From a virus, in the IMG/VR virus record IMGVR_UViG_3300042567_002954, positions 1-37,474 of that record: a DNA stretch of 37,474 nucleotides. The stretch is one strand, 5' to 3'. Each line of letters starts with the position of its first letter. The stretch's first letter is position 1. The notes beneath the pieces are model-generated. The model did no database searches and was not told the DNA's origin. It saw only the letters and a list, made by a program, of their open reading frames with translations. A program made the position numbers and the translations under genes. Below, one piece after another: positions 7,678 through 15,074 of this stretch.

Positions 7678-9497
7678 GGCTCCTCGTCCGAGGTGTCAAC
7701 TGGCGCGGATGCCACCGCTTCACGTCCCACGATCTTGAGCATGGTGGCGGCGGCGACCTGTTCCGCCTCACAGTCGTAGTAATGGTTCGGTCGGGAACCG
7801 ATCCTCTCATACAACCACTTGCCGTTCTTCTTGATGCGGTGCTCGCTTTCCATCTGGGCGAGATAGTCGTCGTCGATGTCGTCGGGCACTTCCCATACCG
7901 GGCCGTCGTCCGGGTTTTGATTCCGGCGCAAGCGGGCGAGCGTGTCCTTGATGTTGAGGTTCGACCAATAGAACACGGAGCACGATTGGCCCCGGCCGAG
8001 AACAACTTTCCTGCGCGGCGAATAGAACCGCTCCACCGACTTCCGACCTTTGACCTTGTGGGTGAACGTCGCCCGCTTGTCGCCCATGAGGGCCGTCCAT
8101 CCGTGAGCCGCGCATTCGCGATAGACGTCATAGGTGGCGTGGCCGGCATCGACGAAGACGAGGTTTGGATGAATGCCGAAACGCTCCTGAACGGATTCAA
8201 CGTCGGTGAAGGTCAGGATCCGCTCGTTCCAAATCAGTCGGCTGGATCCGTCCTCCGCCCATGCGCGGACAACAAGGAACAAGTGATCCATCTGGCAATC
8301 GACCGTGAGGATGCGGAGTGGACATGCGCACGGTTCGCCAGCCGGGACCAATCGGCCATGGGCATCCACGCCCGCCTCGCCGTCCCAGGTTTCGCCTTTC
8401 AGGTAGCCGCCCGGGACGATGTCGAGTTTGTAGTCTTCCAGATACTCGCGCCATGCGAGGGCGAGACGCTTTTGATAGAACTGCTGGATCAAACTCACGT
8501 CACCCTTGCGTGCGGCGGCCTTGGCGCGGAGATAGAGTTCGGCGAGACGGCCCCAGCTCATCGCACACATGGCGTTCCAGTGGAATCCGGCGTTCTCCTT
8601 CGGCGCGTTCGGATTCATGACGACATACTTGCCGCTGAGATTGAGTTCGCGGCGGGTGCGGTCGCTGTCCTCGAAGTAGTGATTGCACGACGCACAGCGC
8701 ATCGAGGTGGTGTCGCGGACTTTCTGGAAATCCCACTCGCCGGATTCGTCGCGGGCGTCCTTGCTCCACTCGACTTGCTCCCACTTGAACGGCTGGCGCT
8801 GGTGGCAGTGCGGACACTCAAACGTCCACTCGCGCATGTCGGTGCTTTCGTATTTGCGGTGGGTGTCGTCGTCGTCCTCTCCACCTTGTGACATGAACAG
8901 GCACTTGCCGAGCCAACCGAACGCGGTGACACGGGCTTCGGCTTCTGCCATATGGCCGGTGGGCCACCGCCACGTCTCGTCACCGATGAGCCAGCGAATC
9001 GAACGTCGCTGGAGGTTGGTTTTGTTGTGCGCCCCCAGCACCCACAGCGTCATGCCATTGTTGAAGTGGACCGTGGCGAGGCGCTTCTTGTGACGGTTGG
9101 CCGGATAGAGGGCGCTGACTGGATTGCATTCGTCGAAGAGTTTCTGGAGCCGACTTTCGCTTTGGTCCTTCGCGTCATCGTCGGTCTGGTCGAGCCACAG
9201 CGTCGGGCCTGGATGGTTGGCGATGATGTGTGCGAGTCCGAGTTCACCGACGCTGGTTTTACCGCTTTGGATCGCGGCGATGATGCTCACGATGCGGATC
9301 TTCGGATCGACCAAGGCTTCCATCGGCTCGCGCATCCATGGCGAGTTGGCCGAGCGAAACCGGCCGGGAATGGGTGAGTATGGGATCGAGGTGATGTGTT
9401 CCTCGCACCATGCCCACGGGGGACGACGATCGGGCGGACGCCAGGCATTGCGCCAGATGCGTTCAAGTTTTCTGCGGGCTGGCTCGACTGTCTTCAT
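7674..9497 (-). CDS. Phage terminase large subunit, GpA family
   Basis: This 607-residue protein is the ATP-driven packaging motor and DNA-cleaving nuclease. Walker A is the variant AAIQSGKT at 74-81, and the putative Walker B lies in IRWLIGDETWRW. A CPHC...CASC zinc-binding pair sits between ATPase and nuclease, as in lambda gpA relatives. The nuclease part begins with ILTVDCQMDHLFLVVRAW and continues with LVFVDAGHATYDVY and a late HYYDCEAEQVAAA motif. I chose the ATG at 9497 because it overlaps the small terminase stop as ATGA; an upstream extension to 9650 reads as Arg/Pro-rich nonsense. Length fits the family. Confidence 0.95.
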   Translation of the reverse strand: MKTVEPARRKLERIWRNAWRPPDRRPPWAWCEEHITSIPYSPIPGRFRSANSPWMREPMEALVDPKIRIVSIIAAIQSGKTSVGELGLAHIIANHPGPTLWLDQTDDDAKDQSESRLQKLFDECNPVSALYPANRHKKRLATVHFNNGMTLWVLGAHNKTNLQRRSIRWLIGDETWRWPTGHMAEAEARVTAFGWLGKCLFMSQGGEDDDDTHRKYESTDMREWTFECPHCHQRQPFKWEQVEWSKDARDESGEWDFQKVRDTTSMRCASCNHYFEDSDRTRRELNLSGKYVVMNPNAPKENAGFHWNAMCAMSWGRLAELYLRAKAAARKGDVSLIQQFYQKRLALAWREYLEDYKLDIVPGGYLKGETWDGEAGVDAHGRLVPAGEPCACPLRILTVDCQMDHLFLVVRAWAEDGSSRLIWNERILTFTDVESVQERFGIHPNLVFVDAGHATYDVYRECAAHGWTALMGDKRATFTHKVKGRKSVERFYSPRRKVVLGRGQSCSVFYWSNLNIKDTLARLRRNQNPDDGPVWEVPDDIDDDYLAQMESEHRIKKNGKWLYERIGSRPNHYYDCEAEQVAAATMLKIVGREAVASAPVDTSDEEP

Positions 9498-10093
9498 TCG
9501 CCCTGATGGAGGATCGTCAACACCTCGTCGATGGCGCGGCGGGCTTCCTCCTGAATGCCGGTGGCATCGAGGCCCGATAGAATCGGCGGCAATTCCTGCT
9601 CGAACTTTTTGCGGAGCATCGACGTTGCCTGCGCCACGAACTCGGTCCACGCCTGGCGGACTTCCTCGACGGCCACGTAGTCGCCGCGCCGGATGCCGAG
9701 CCGCAATTCCCGTTCTTCCACTTCTGCGAGTAACTTGCGGGCCTTGAGCGACGATTCGATGTCACCGGGCTGCTCAATCTCACCACCCTTCAGATCGTTT
9801 CGGCGCATGAACTCCCGCCACGCGGCCACGTCGTGCATGCCGTTGGCGGCAGGCTTTGGCGCGTCCTTGCGCTTCTTCCAGTTGTTGAGCGACTGGCGGG
9901 TGACTCCCAGGATGGCGGCCAATTCGACGTAGGATGCGGCGGTTGCCGGTGCCGCCCCGCTCCCGGTGGCCATTGTTTGCAGCATGGCGCGTTCGGCACG
10001 AGTCAGCTTGCCGCCCTTCTGGACACGACCGACCAGGTTCGCGAAGTCGCGGGAAAGCAGTTTTTTGGCGATGTCGGGTGATAGGGCTTCCAT
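9494..10093 (-). CDS. Phage terminase small subunit, Nu1-like
   Basis: This 199-residue protein should recognise the packaging site and recruit the large subunit. A winged-helix-type DNA-binding region is visible at about 55-98 (YVELAAILGVTRQSLNNWKKRKDAPK... DVAAWREFMRR), followed by a long helical part with EVEERELRLGIRRGDYV and EVRQAWTEFVAQATSMLRKKFEQELP, typical of Nu1-type subunits. It directly precedes the large terminase with an ATGA overlap. A 15-bp palindrome, TCCGCAGATTGCGGA, abuts its start codon (10093-10107), so a repressor bound there could block its expression. Confidence 0.87.
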   Translation of the reverse strand: MEALSPDIAKKLLSRDFANLVGRVQKGGKLTRAERAMLQTMATGSGAAPATAASYVELAAILGVTRQSLNNWKKRKDAPKPAANGMHDVAAWREFMRRNDLKGGEIEQPGDIESSLKARKLLAEVEERELRLGIRRGDYVAVEEVRQAWTEFVAQATSMLRKKFEQELPPILSGLDATGIQEEARRAIDEVLTILHQGE

Positions 10094-10107
10094 CCGCAGA
10101 TTGCGGA
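10093..10107. promoter_or_regulatory. Palindromic operator-like site 1
   Basis: TCCGCAGATTGCGGA is a palindrome with 6-bp arms and a 3-bp centre. It touches the start codon of the small terminase gene and lies in the 29-base gap after the XRE gene stop. Three other sites in the window share the pattern T[AC]CGCAG-N-N-T-R-CGGA. The best guess is a binding site of the adjacent XRE protein; this is inferred from symmetry and position. Confidence 0.45.
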
Positions 10108-10122
10108 GGCGTCAACCGGCCA

Positions 10123-10317
10123 TCATTTTCGTTTCCGCTTGGGCTGGATGATTTCCAGCATTGCTTGAAGTCCGAAACCCTGCGGCATCGCCCGTTCCTG
10201 CTCCCAGTTCTCCAGGCTGCGTTTTGAAACCTTCAACACCACGGCGGCGTCGCGCTGGCTGTAACCGTTGCGTTCCCTCCATTTGCGGAGCAGTTGGGCG
10301 AAGGTTGCGTGATCCAT
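10123..10317 (-). CDS. XRE-family helix-turn-helix regulator
   Basis: This 64-residue protein is essentially one lambda-repressor-like HTH domain: FAQLLRKWRERNGYSQRDAAVVLKVSKRSLENWEQERAMP, with the recognition helix around KVSKRSLENWE, followed by a basic tail PKRKRK. It heads the minus-strand head operon and is divergent from the ParB-like gene that starts 65 bases away. A palindrome-like site lies 8 bases upstream of its start, and another follows its stop. That layout suggests an autoregulated switch between the two operons. A single-domain Cro-like repressor or an activator are both possible. Confidence 0.87.
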   Translation of the reverse strand: MDHATFAQLLRKWRERNGYSQRDAAVVLKVSKRSLENWEQERAMPQGFGLQAMLEIIQPKRKRK

Positions 10318-10324
10318 AATGGTG

Positions 10325-10339
10325 TCCGCAGACTACGGA
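10325..10339. promoter_or_regulatory. Palindromic operator-like site 2 in the divergent XRE/ParB promoter region
   Basis: TCCGCAGACTACGGA is a near-palindrome with one mismatched pair. It lies between the XRE gene (start 10317, minus) and the ParB-like gene (start 10383, plus), so a bound protein could control both directions. The extended context CGCAGACTRCGGATARATGG is shared with the site at 32072. No -35/-10 pair could be identified with confidence. Confidence 0.5.
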
Positions 10340-10382
10340 TAAATGGTTGGGCGGTGTCAAGGTTGACGATGGGGCAGGGGAT

Positions 10383-11162
10383 ATGAGCATCCCCGTGCAT
10401 TGCGCCCACACCGCCCTCGTTGATCCGAACATGCTGAAACCGAATCCGGTCAACCCAAACCGGCACAGCGCCCACCAGATCCAGCTTCTTGCCTCGATCA
10501 TCCAGGAACAGGGTTGGCGCAATCCCGTTACCGTCTCGAAACGCTCAGGTCTGATCGTGCGCGGTCATGGACGATTGGAGGCGGCGTTGCTCATTGGTTG
10601 CGAAACGATCCCAGTGGACGAGCAGGACTATGCGAGCGAAGCGGAAGAACTGGCCGACCTGCTGGCCGACAACCGGCTTTCAGAACTCGCCGAACTCGAT
10701 GAAGACGATCTGCGGCGGGTGCTCAAATCCATCGCTGACGCAGATCCCGACTTCGACATCGAGCTGACCGGCTTCATGGAGGACGAGATCCGCAAGCTGA
10801 TGGACGACGCGGGGAATCCCGAGGATGAACTTGAAACGATCCCCCGGATGGAATGCCAGGCATTTGAGACTCACGACTATCTCGTGTTCATGTTCCACGA
10901 CCTGCGGGATTGGATGCAGGTGCTTCAACTCATGGGGGTGTCCGAAGTTGACTACTCGATCACCCGCAGAACCAAAAAAATCGGCATTGGCCGTGTGCTC
11001 CATGGAAAACGACTCATTGAACTCTGCCGCCGCGCCAGCATGGCCGGAATTCCGCCCGTTGAAACTTCGCTTGGTGATTCTGTCCCGGAGCCGAAGCCGC
11101 TCGATCACCAGCCACAAGCTATTCCCGACGGCGACGCTGCTCGTTCCCGTAAGCGAGGCTGA
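10383..11162 (+). CDS. ParB-like (ParB/Srx-fold) phage protein
   Basis: The N-terminal half (about 1-120) is a ParB/sulfiredoxin-fold domain: NRHSAHQIQLLASIIQEQGWRNPVTV, then the IVRGHGRLEAA box near 56-67, then IPVDEQDYASEAEELADLLADNRLSELAE. Phage proteins of this type are DNA-binding or nuclease-like and often sit beside DNA-modifying enzymes. The C-terminal half (HDYLVFMFHDLRDWMQVLQLMGVSEVDYSITRRTKKIGIGRVLHGKRLIEL) is not recognised. I start at the ATG at 10383, which has a purine-rich GGGGCAGGGG just upstream. No ParA partner is present, so plasmid-type partition is unlikely. The 3' end overlaps the glycosyltransferase gene. Confidence 0.85.
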   Translation: MSIPVHCAHTALVDPNMLKPNPVNPNRHSAHQIQLLASIIQEQGWRNPVTVSKRSGLIVRGHGRLEAALLIGCETIPVDEQDYASEAEELADLLADNRLSELAELDEDDLRRVLKSIADADPDFDIELTGFMEDEIRKLMDDAGNPEDELETIPRMECQAFETHDYLVFMFHDLRDWMQVLQLMGVSEVDYSITRRTKKIGIGRVLHGKRLIELCRRASMAGIPPVETSLGDSVPEPKPLDHQPQAIPDGDAARSRKRG

Positions 11163-11793
11163 GCATTACCGGCACACCGGGCTGGAAATCGAAACCATCC
11201 CTGACGAGATCGCCGGCATCAGTGCCGTGCGGAATTGGGTGCTGCGGCATTTCAAGGACGACGCCATCGTCATGCTCGACGACGATATTTCCGCGTGCGT
11301 TTGCATGGTGTCCCTTCGGTGCCGGAAACTGTCCATCGCCGAAACCATCGCCATGCTTGAAAACTCTGCGTGGTGTGCGCGTGGTGCCGGGGCACGGTTG
11401 TTTGGCTGGCATCAGCGGAGTGATCCACGGCTTCTGCAACGCAACGATCCATTCGGAGTGAACCACTGGGTCGGCGGGGCTGTCGGTGTGGTGCGCGACG
11501 AAAAGGGCGGCGTGCCGAAGTGGGACGAGCTTCTCAAATGCAAGTGCGACATCGACGCCACGTTGCAAGAGTTGATGGACAATCGGCTTGTTTGGAATGA
11601 AGCGCGGTTCTGCTTTGTCCAGGAACGCGACAAGAACCTCGGCGGCAACAGCCTGTTCCGAAGCGAGGAACGCATTGCCACAGAGAAGCGATACCTCAAG
11701 CGCAAGTGGAAGGCTCACATCCGTCTTGAAACCTACAAGAGCCAGGACCGCGTGTCGATGGACGCGCCACGTCGGCAATCGGTGAAGCTGTGA
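11002..11793 (+). CDS. GT-A-fold glycosyltransferase-like protein
   Basis: The protein opens with a first strand LRLVILSRSRSRSITSHKLF, then LLVPVSEAEHY and a helix GISAVRNWVLRHF, ending in DAIVMLDDDIS, a DXD-type metal site (D93-D95). This is a GT-A nucleotide-sugar transferase layout. From memory it resembles the TET/JBP-associated glycosyltransferases predicted to act on modified DNA bases in phages, but that is not verified. Further on lie NDPFGVNHWVGGAVGVV and a C-terminal basic region. The start is uncertain: the ATG at 11002 gives a 161-base overlap with the ParB-like gene, while TTG 11071 or GTG 11074 begin right at the first strand. Sugar donor and acceptor are unknown. Confidence 0.7.
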   Translation: MENDSLNSAAAPAWPEFRPLKLRLVILSRSRSRSITSHKLFPTATLLVPVSEAEHYRHTGLEIETIPDEIAGISAVRNWVLRHFKDDAIVMLDDDISACVCMVSLRCRKLSIAETIAMLENSAWCARGAGARLFGWHQRSDPRLLQRNDPFGVNHWVGGAVGVVRDEKGGVPKWDELLKCKCDIDATLQELMDNRLVWNEARFCFVQERDKNLGGNSLFRSEERIATEKRYLKRKWKAHIRLETYKSQDRVSMDAPRRQSVKL

Positions 11794-11850
11794 TAAATGG
11801 CGTCCAATACTGCTTTCACCTCGTGTGCCAAACTGACATTCTAGCAGACG

Positions 11851-12408
11851 ATGAGTTATCACTTACACACCAAGCGCGGATACTCCTTCCCTGGAGTTTC
11901 GAGCGCGATGCAGAAGGCGATCCGGCGCGGTGACGCAAAGCTGGCCGGATATTGGGCACTCGAACTTTGGGCGAGCGGATTCGGCCAGTATGTCTGGCGG
12001 CGTCTGCTCACCGTGAGCGCGGAGGACTGCTGGGGCATCCTCACGGCGGAGGTCAAGGCGCTGCACGACAGCTACACCGAAATCAATCGCAACACGCCAT
12101 CGAAGACGCCGAAAGGCCGCATCTTCATTTCCAAGGCGGTGATCCTGCTGAGCCTCGCCAAGAAGAGCCGTGATCCCGATCACCTGCAAAACTTCGTCTA
12201 TGACCAGCAGGCTGGCTTGGACCCTGAAACCCTCACCGATGAACTCGAACAGGCGGGCGAATACGTGGCCATCCCTGACTACGCCTATGACTGCCACACG
12301 CCGCAGGGGCGCAAGATGGGCAAGACCAAGGCCGAGTTCTTCAAAGCCGAGCATGAAGCGCTCAATCCATTCATTCCCGGCCTGTTCGACAACCTGATTG
12401 ATTCCTGA
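11851..12408 (+). CDS. Orphan RarA/MgsA C-terminal-domain-like protein
   Basis: This 185-residue protein lacks an ATPase domain but resembles the C-terminal oligomerisation region of RarA/MgsA/WRNIP1 ATPases. The segment VSSAMQKAIRRGDAKLAGYWALELWASGFGQYVWRRLLTVSAEDCWG parallels the RarA 'alternating helices then ASED' region, GRIFISKAVILLSLAKKS parallels 'AIVYLACAPKS', and IPDYAYDCHTPQGRKMG closes the domain. A replication or repair accessory role is inferred. A separate AAA+ ATPase gene lies at 17081, so a split RarA-like pair is possible. It starts 57 bases after the glycosyltransferase gene. Confidence 0.65.
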   Translation: MSYHLHTKRGYSFPGVSSAMQKAIRRGDAKLAGYWALELWASGFGQYVWRRLLTVSAEDCWGILTAEVKALHDSYTEINRNTPSKTPKGRIFISKAVILLSLAKKSRDPDHLQNFVYDQQAGLDPETLTDELEQAGEYVAIPDYAYDCHTPQGRKMGKTKAEFFKAEHEALNPFIPGLFDNLIDS

Positions 12409-12432
12409 TAAACCACCAACCACTGAGATCCC

Positions 12433-12711
12433 ATGGGCATACACCTGATGCAACCCCGCTTCCCGCTTGGGAAAATATACGCTACCCCCGGCGCACTTGC
12501 GCTGGACGTGGACCTGACCAAATACCTCCGCCGTCACCACTGTGGCGATTGGGGTGATGAACTCTGCGCCGAAGACAAAGAGGCGAACGAGCACTCGCTC
12601 AAGGACGGCACCCGTCTTCTCAGCCGCTTTGCCACGCCGGGCGGGTCGATCTACATCATCACCGAGCACGACAGGTCGATGACGACAATCTTGCTGCCGT
12701 CAGAATACTGA
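12433..12711 (+). CDS. Conserved phage/plasmid protein of unknown function
   Basis: This 92-residue protein has the pattern FPLGKIYATPGAL...LRRHHCGDWGDELCAEDKEANEHSLKDGTRLLSRF...GGSIYIITEHDRSMTTILLPSEY. It is a widespread small family on plasmids and phages, often mislabelled as a type I restriction subunit M, and its function is unknown. The conserved HxxGDWGD and IITExDRSxTxILLPxEY boxes are complete, so it looks intact. It follows the RarA-like gene by 24 bases. The noncoding region carrying leader-repeat copies C and A starts right after its stop. Confidence 0.85.
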   Translation: MGIHLMQPRFPLGKIYATPGALALDVDLTKYLRRHHCGDWGDELCAEDKEANEHSLKDGTRLLSRFATPGGSIYIITEHDRSMTTILLPSEY

Positions 12712-12719
12712 CGCGGCGG

Positions 12720-12790
12720 CTGTTCAATCCGCATGCCAACGGTGCTTTTCCGCGCCTAACGGCAGACTAACAAACGCGGATGGTGGATGA
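12720..12790 (+). repeat. Leader repeat copy C (partial)
   Basis: The first 23 bases (12720-12742) are identical to bases 13945-13967 of copy B. After that, only short blocks match: CGCCTAACGGCA near 12752 and CGCGGATGGTG near 12775. The ATCCGC/GCGGAT pair could still form a 6-bp stem. The shared 25-base 3' block with AAGGAGG is absent. It lies just after the 92-residue gene. Confidence 0.55.
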
Positions 12791-12905
12791 GAGGGCCGAC
12801 CATATTGCCATCCCTTGTGCGGGGGTCGTGAGCCTCTACGGCTGATTACGCGGCATTCCAGAGGTTGCCGGATTCACGGTCATTTCATGGCTGAATTGTG
12901 GTCTA

Positions 12906-13029
12906 TTCAATTCGTATGCCAACGGCACCAACCGATGTGAAATGGTTGCAAATTATGGTGCGAACCGGTGTGCGGATGGCACGCGACAAACGACGAAATT
13001 GACTGGCAGGAAGGAGGATGTCGGAACGC
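12906..13029 (+). repeat. Leader repeat copy A, upstream of the DNA ligase
   Basis: These 124 bases align without gaps to copy B (13948-14071); I count 99 identical positions. The last 24 bases are identical and include AAGGAGG directly followed by ATGTCGGAACGC. An 11-bp stem can form between bases 5-15 and 62-72 of the element. The changes relative to copy B inside the stem (positions 7, 10 and 64) are all C-to-T and keep pairing as G-U in RNA. This suggests a structured RNA leader rather than only a DNA site. Confidence 0.7.
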
Positions 13030-13053
13030 TCAACCCTCCGACCCACAGATACC

Positions 13054-13935
13054 ATGAATGCCATTACCAAGCCGATGCTCGCCTCCAAATGCGAGAACCC
13101 ACACCTCCTGCCATTCCCCGTGCTCGCCACGCCGAAACTCGACGGCATCCGCTGTCTCAAGATCGGCGGCAAGGCGCTCACGCGATCATACAAGCCGATC
13201 TCCAACCGGTTCGCCCGCGAGTGGATCGAAGCCAACCTCCCCGACGGTGTGGACGGCGAACTCATGCTGCGCGACGGCACCTTCAATCAAACCACCAGTG
13301 CGATCGGTGCCCGTGACGGCCAGCCGGACTTCGTCTTCCATGTCTTCGACTACGTCACCGATTCCATTACCACGCCGTATGTGGAACGCATGAACCAGCT
13401 CACCGCTCTGCCTGATTCGGTGCGCATCGTCAAAGTGCTGCCGCAGATGATCTGCAACCTTGGTGAACTGATCCTCTTCGAGGAAGAGTGCATCGCCGCT
13501 GGATACGAGGGCGTGATGGTCCGCACTCCACATTCACCCTACAAGTGCGGACGTTCGACCGAGCGCGAAGCGTGGTTGCTCAAGATCAAACGATTCGAGG
13601 ATGCGGAAGCCGTGGTGCTTGAACCTTACGAGGGCATGACCAATCAGAACGCCGCCGAACAGGACGCCTTCGGACGCACGAAACGCAGTCTCGCCCAGGC
13701 TGGCATGATTGGCCGGGGAGAACTTGGCGGGTTCATTGTCCGCCATCTCTCAACCGGCGTGGAATTCCGCCTCGGCTACAACCATGTCGTCGGCGGCATC
13801 GACCGGGTGACCCTCTGGATGAAACGCGAGGTGTTGGTGGGGAAGGTGGTGAAGTTCAGCCACCAGCCAAGCGGTGCGAAAGAAGCACCCCGGTTTCCGA
13901 AGTTCATCGGTTTCCGCGAGTCATGGGACATGTGA
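13054..13935 (+). CDS. ATP-dependent DNA ligase, T7-like
   Basis: This single-domain-plus-OB-fold ligase seals nicks during phage DNA replication or repair. Motif I is SPKLDGIR-like (TPKLDGIR), with the AMP-accepting lysine close to the N-terminus. The phage-type order continues with DGELMLRDGTF, FVFHVFDY (motif III), GYEGVMVR (motif IV) and LLKIKRF (motif V). The C-terminal part, VVKFSHQPSGAKEAPRFPKFIGFR, matches the OB-fold end. I prefer the start MNAITKPMLASK. An upstream in-frame ATG at 13018 (MSER...) lies inside leader copy A and would add 12 residues. About 293 residues, intact. Confidence 0.93.
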   Translation: MNAITKPMLASKCENPHLLPFPVLATPKLDGIRCLKIGGKALTRSYKPISNRFAREWIEANLPDGVDGELMLRDGTFNQTTSAIGARDGQPDFVFHVFDYVTDSITTPYVERMNQLTALPDSVRIVKVLPQMICNLGELILFEEECIAAGYEGVMVRTPHSPYKCGRSTEREAWLLKIKRFEDAEAVVLEPYEGMTNQNAAEQDAFGRTKRSLAQAGMIGRGELGGFIVRHLSTGVEFRLGYNHVVGGIDRVTLWMKREVLVGKVVKFSHQPSGAKEAPRFPKFIGFRESWDM

Positions 13936-13947
13936 TTTGCGGCCCTG

Positions 13948-14071
13948 TTCAATCCGCATGCCAACGGCACCTAACGGCAATAAATGGCCGATAAAAATGG
14001 TGCGAATTGGCGTGCGGATGGTGCGCGACAAACGACGCGGGTGGCTGGCAGGAAGGAGGATGTCGGAACGC
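13948..14071 (+). repeat. Leader repeat copy B, upstream of the amidoligase
   Basis: This is the best structured copy. Bases 5-17 and 60-72 of the element can form an uninterrupted 13-bp stem (13952-13964 with 14007-14019) around a loop of about 42 bases. The 3' end carries GGCAGGAAGGAGGATGTCGGAACGC, identical to copy A. The AAGGAGG directly abuts an ATG that is in frame with the downstream gene, as it does in copy A. Spacing zero is poor for initiation, so the purpose of this block is unclear. Confidence 0.7.
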
Positions 14072-14116
14072 GCCACTCATTGGCTCACCGGCCTCAGATT
14101 CCAACCAGATCCACAA

Positions 14117-15061
14117 ATGAAACCGCAAGATCCCAAAGCCGAATCCATCACCTTCGGAGTTGAACTCGAAACCACCATTCCCGCCATGTCCGGCATCGTT
14201 GTCGGCGGCTACCACTTCGGCTCTGCCGTGACTGTGGGAGCCGCCAACGGAACCACCCAGCACCTCACCGCGCCCACCTTCAACGGCAATCACTGGAAGG
14301 CCGAACGTGACGGTTCCATCCGCACCATCCCGGGCCGCATGGCATGTGAGTTTGTTTCACCCATCCTCCAAGGCGGCGAGGGTGTCGAACACCTACTTCA
14401 ATTCGTCGAGTGGGCCAACGCCATCGGGGCGAACGTGAACGGCTCATGCGGCGTCCATATCACCGTGGGTGTCGCTTCCATCATCGGCACGGACGATCCG
14501 CAAGCCATGAGCGAATACGGTCGCAAGCTCGCCCACATCGCACGGTGGCACGCCATGAGCCTCTACGGCCAAACTGGAACCGGACGCCATCTGAACCGAT
14601 ACAGCCACACGCTCGGCGAGGACGTTGGAACTCTGGTCCGCCAGATGGAACGCAACAGTAATCCTGCCAGGAAAGCCGACGCCGCCAGCCGGTGTGGACG
14701 CGGGATGATCAATTTCAAAAAGCTCTTCACCCACGGCGTGATCGAATTCCGGGTCTTCGCCGGCACGCTCAATCGCCACAAGCTCATGCACCACCTTGCC
14801 ACGGTGTTGGGCCTTTGCCGCCGCGCCGCCGAAGTCGAATGCCTCGGTGCCTTCTCGAAGAACAAGTCGCAGGCGAAACGCACGGCCACCGCGAAGGACG
14901 CTCTCCGCTTCCTCTGGGATTACCTCGGATGGACCGGGTCAAAGCGCCCCGTCGCCTTGGGTCTGGTCGGCCCCCTGCACTCGGAATTCAAGCACTACCG
15001 GAAGATCGCTGACCGGATGTGCCGCCGCTTCGATTCCCGCTTCCCCTACGCCAACCTCTAA
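14117..15061 (+). CDS. Amidoligase (Amidoligase_2 family)
   Basis: This 314-residue enzyme belongs to the glutamine-synthetase-fold amidoligases, which use ATP to join a carboxylate to an amine. Visible signatures are FGVELETTIP near the N-terminus (metal-binding glutamates), KAERDGSIR followed by ACEFVSPILQGG, SCGVHITVG, and a late FTHGVIEFRVFAGTLNRHK segment. The next gene is a class II glutamine amidotransferase-like protein. Comparative genomics has noted such pairs in phages and proposed cell-wall, peptide or other small-molecule modification; the substrate here is unknown. I start at the ATG at 14117. The ATG at 14060 (MSER) lies in leader copy B and would add 19 residues. Confidence 0.85.
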   Translation: MKPQDPKAESITFGVELETTIPAMSGIVVGGYHFGSAVTVGAANGTTQHLTAPTFNGNHWKAERDGSIRTIPGRMACEFVSPILQGGEGVEHLLQFVEWANAIGANVNGSCGVHITVGVASIIGTDDPQAMSEYGRKLAHIARWHAMSLYGQTGTGRHLNRYSHTLGEDVGTLVRQMERNSNPARKADAASRCGRGMINFKKLFTHGVIEFRVFAGTLNRHKLMHHLATVLGLCRRAAEVECLGAFSKNKSQAKRTATAKDALRFLWDYLGWTGSKRPVALGLVGPLHSEFKHYRKIADRMCRRFDSRFPYANL

Positions 15062-15074
15062 CCAAACGAAAACC

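Larger units (their letters stand above)
12712..13053. other. Noncoding gap holding two leader-repeat copies
   Basis: About 340 bases without a convincing gene. It contains leader-repeat copy C near its left end and copy A at its right end, both listed separately. Between them (about 12791-12905) I see no recognisable RNA gene, promoter or repeat. Confidence 0.6.

Noticed and set aside
7620-8891. 423-codon plus-strand frame opposite the large terminase
   Set aside because: Antisense shadow of a strongly supported terminase gene; no motif or start signal of its own.
9498-9650. N-terminal extension of the large terminase
   Set aside because: It would overlap the small terminase by more than 150 bases and has non-conserved Arg-rich composition.
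10383-11162. Plasmid partition system (ParB of a ParAB pair)
   Set aside because: No ParA-type ATPase or parS-like site lies nearby, and the box pattern fits phage ParB-like proteins.
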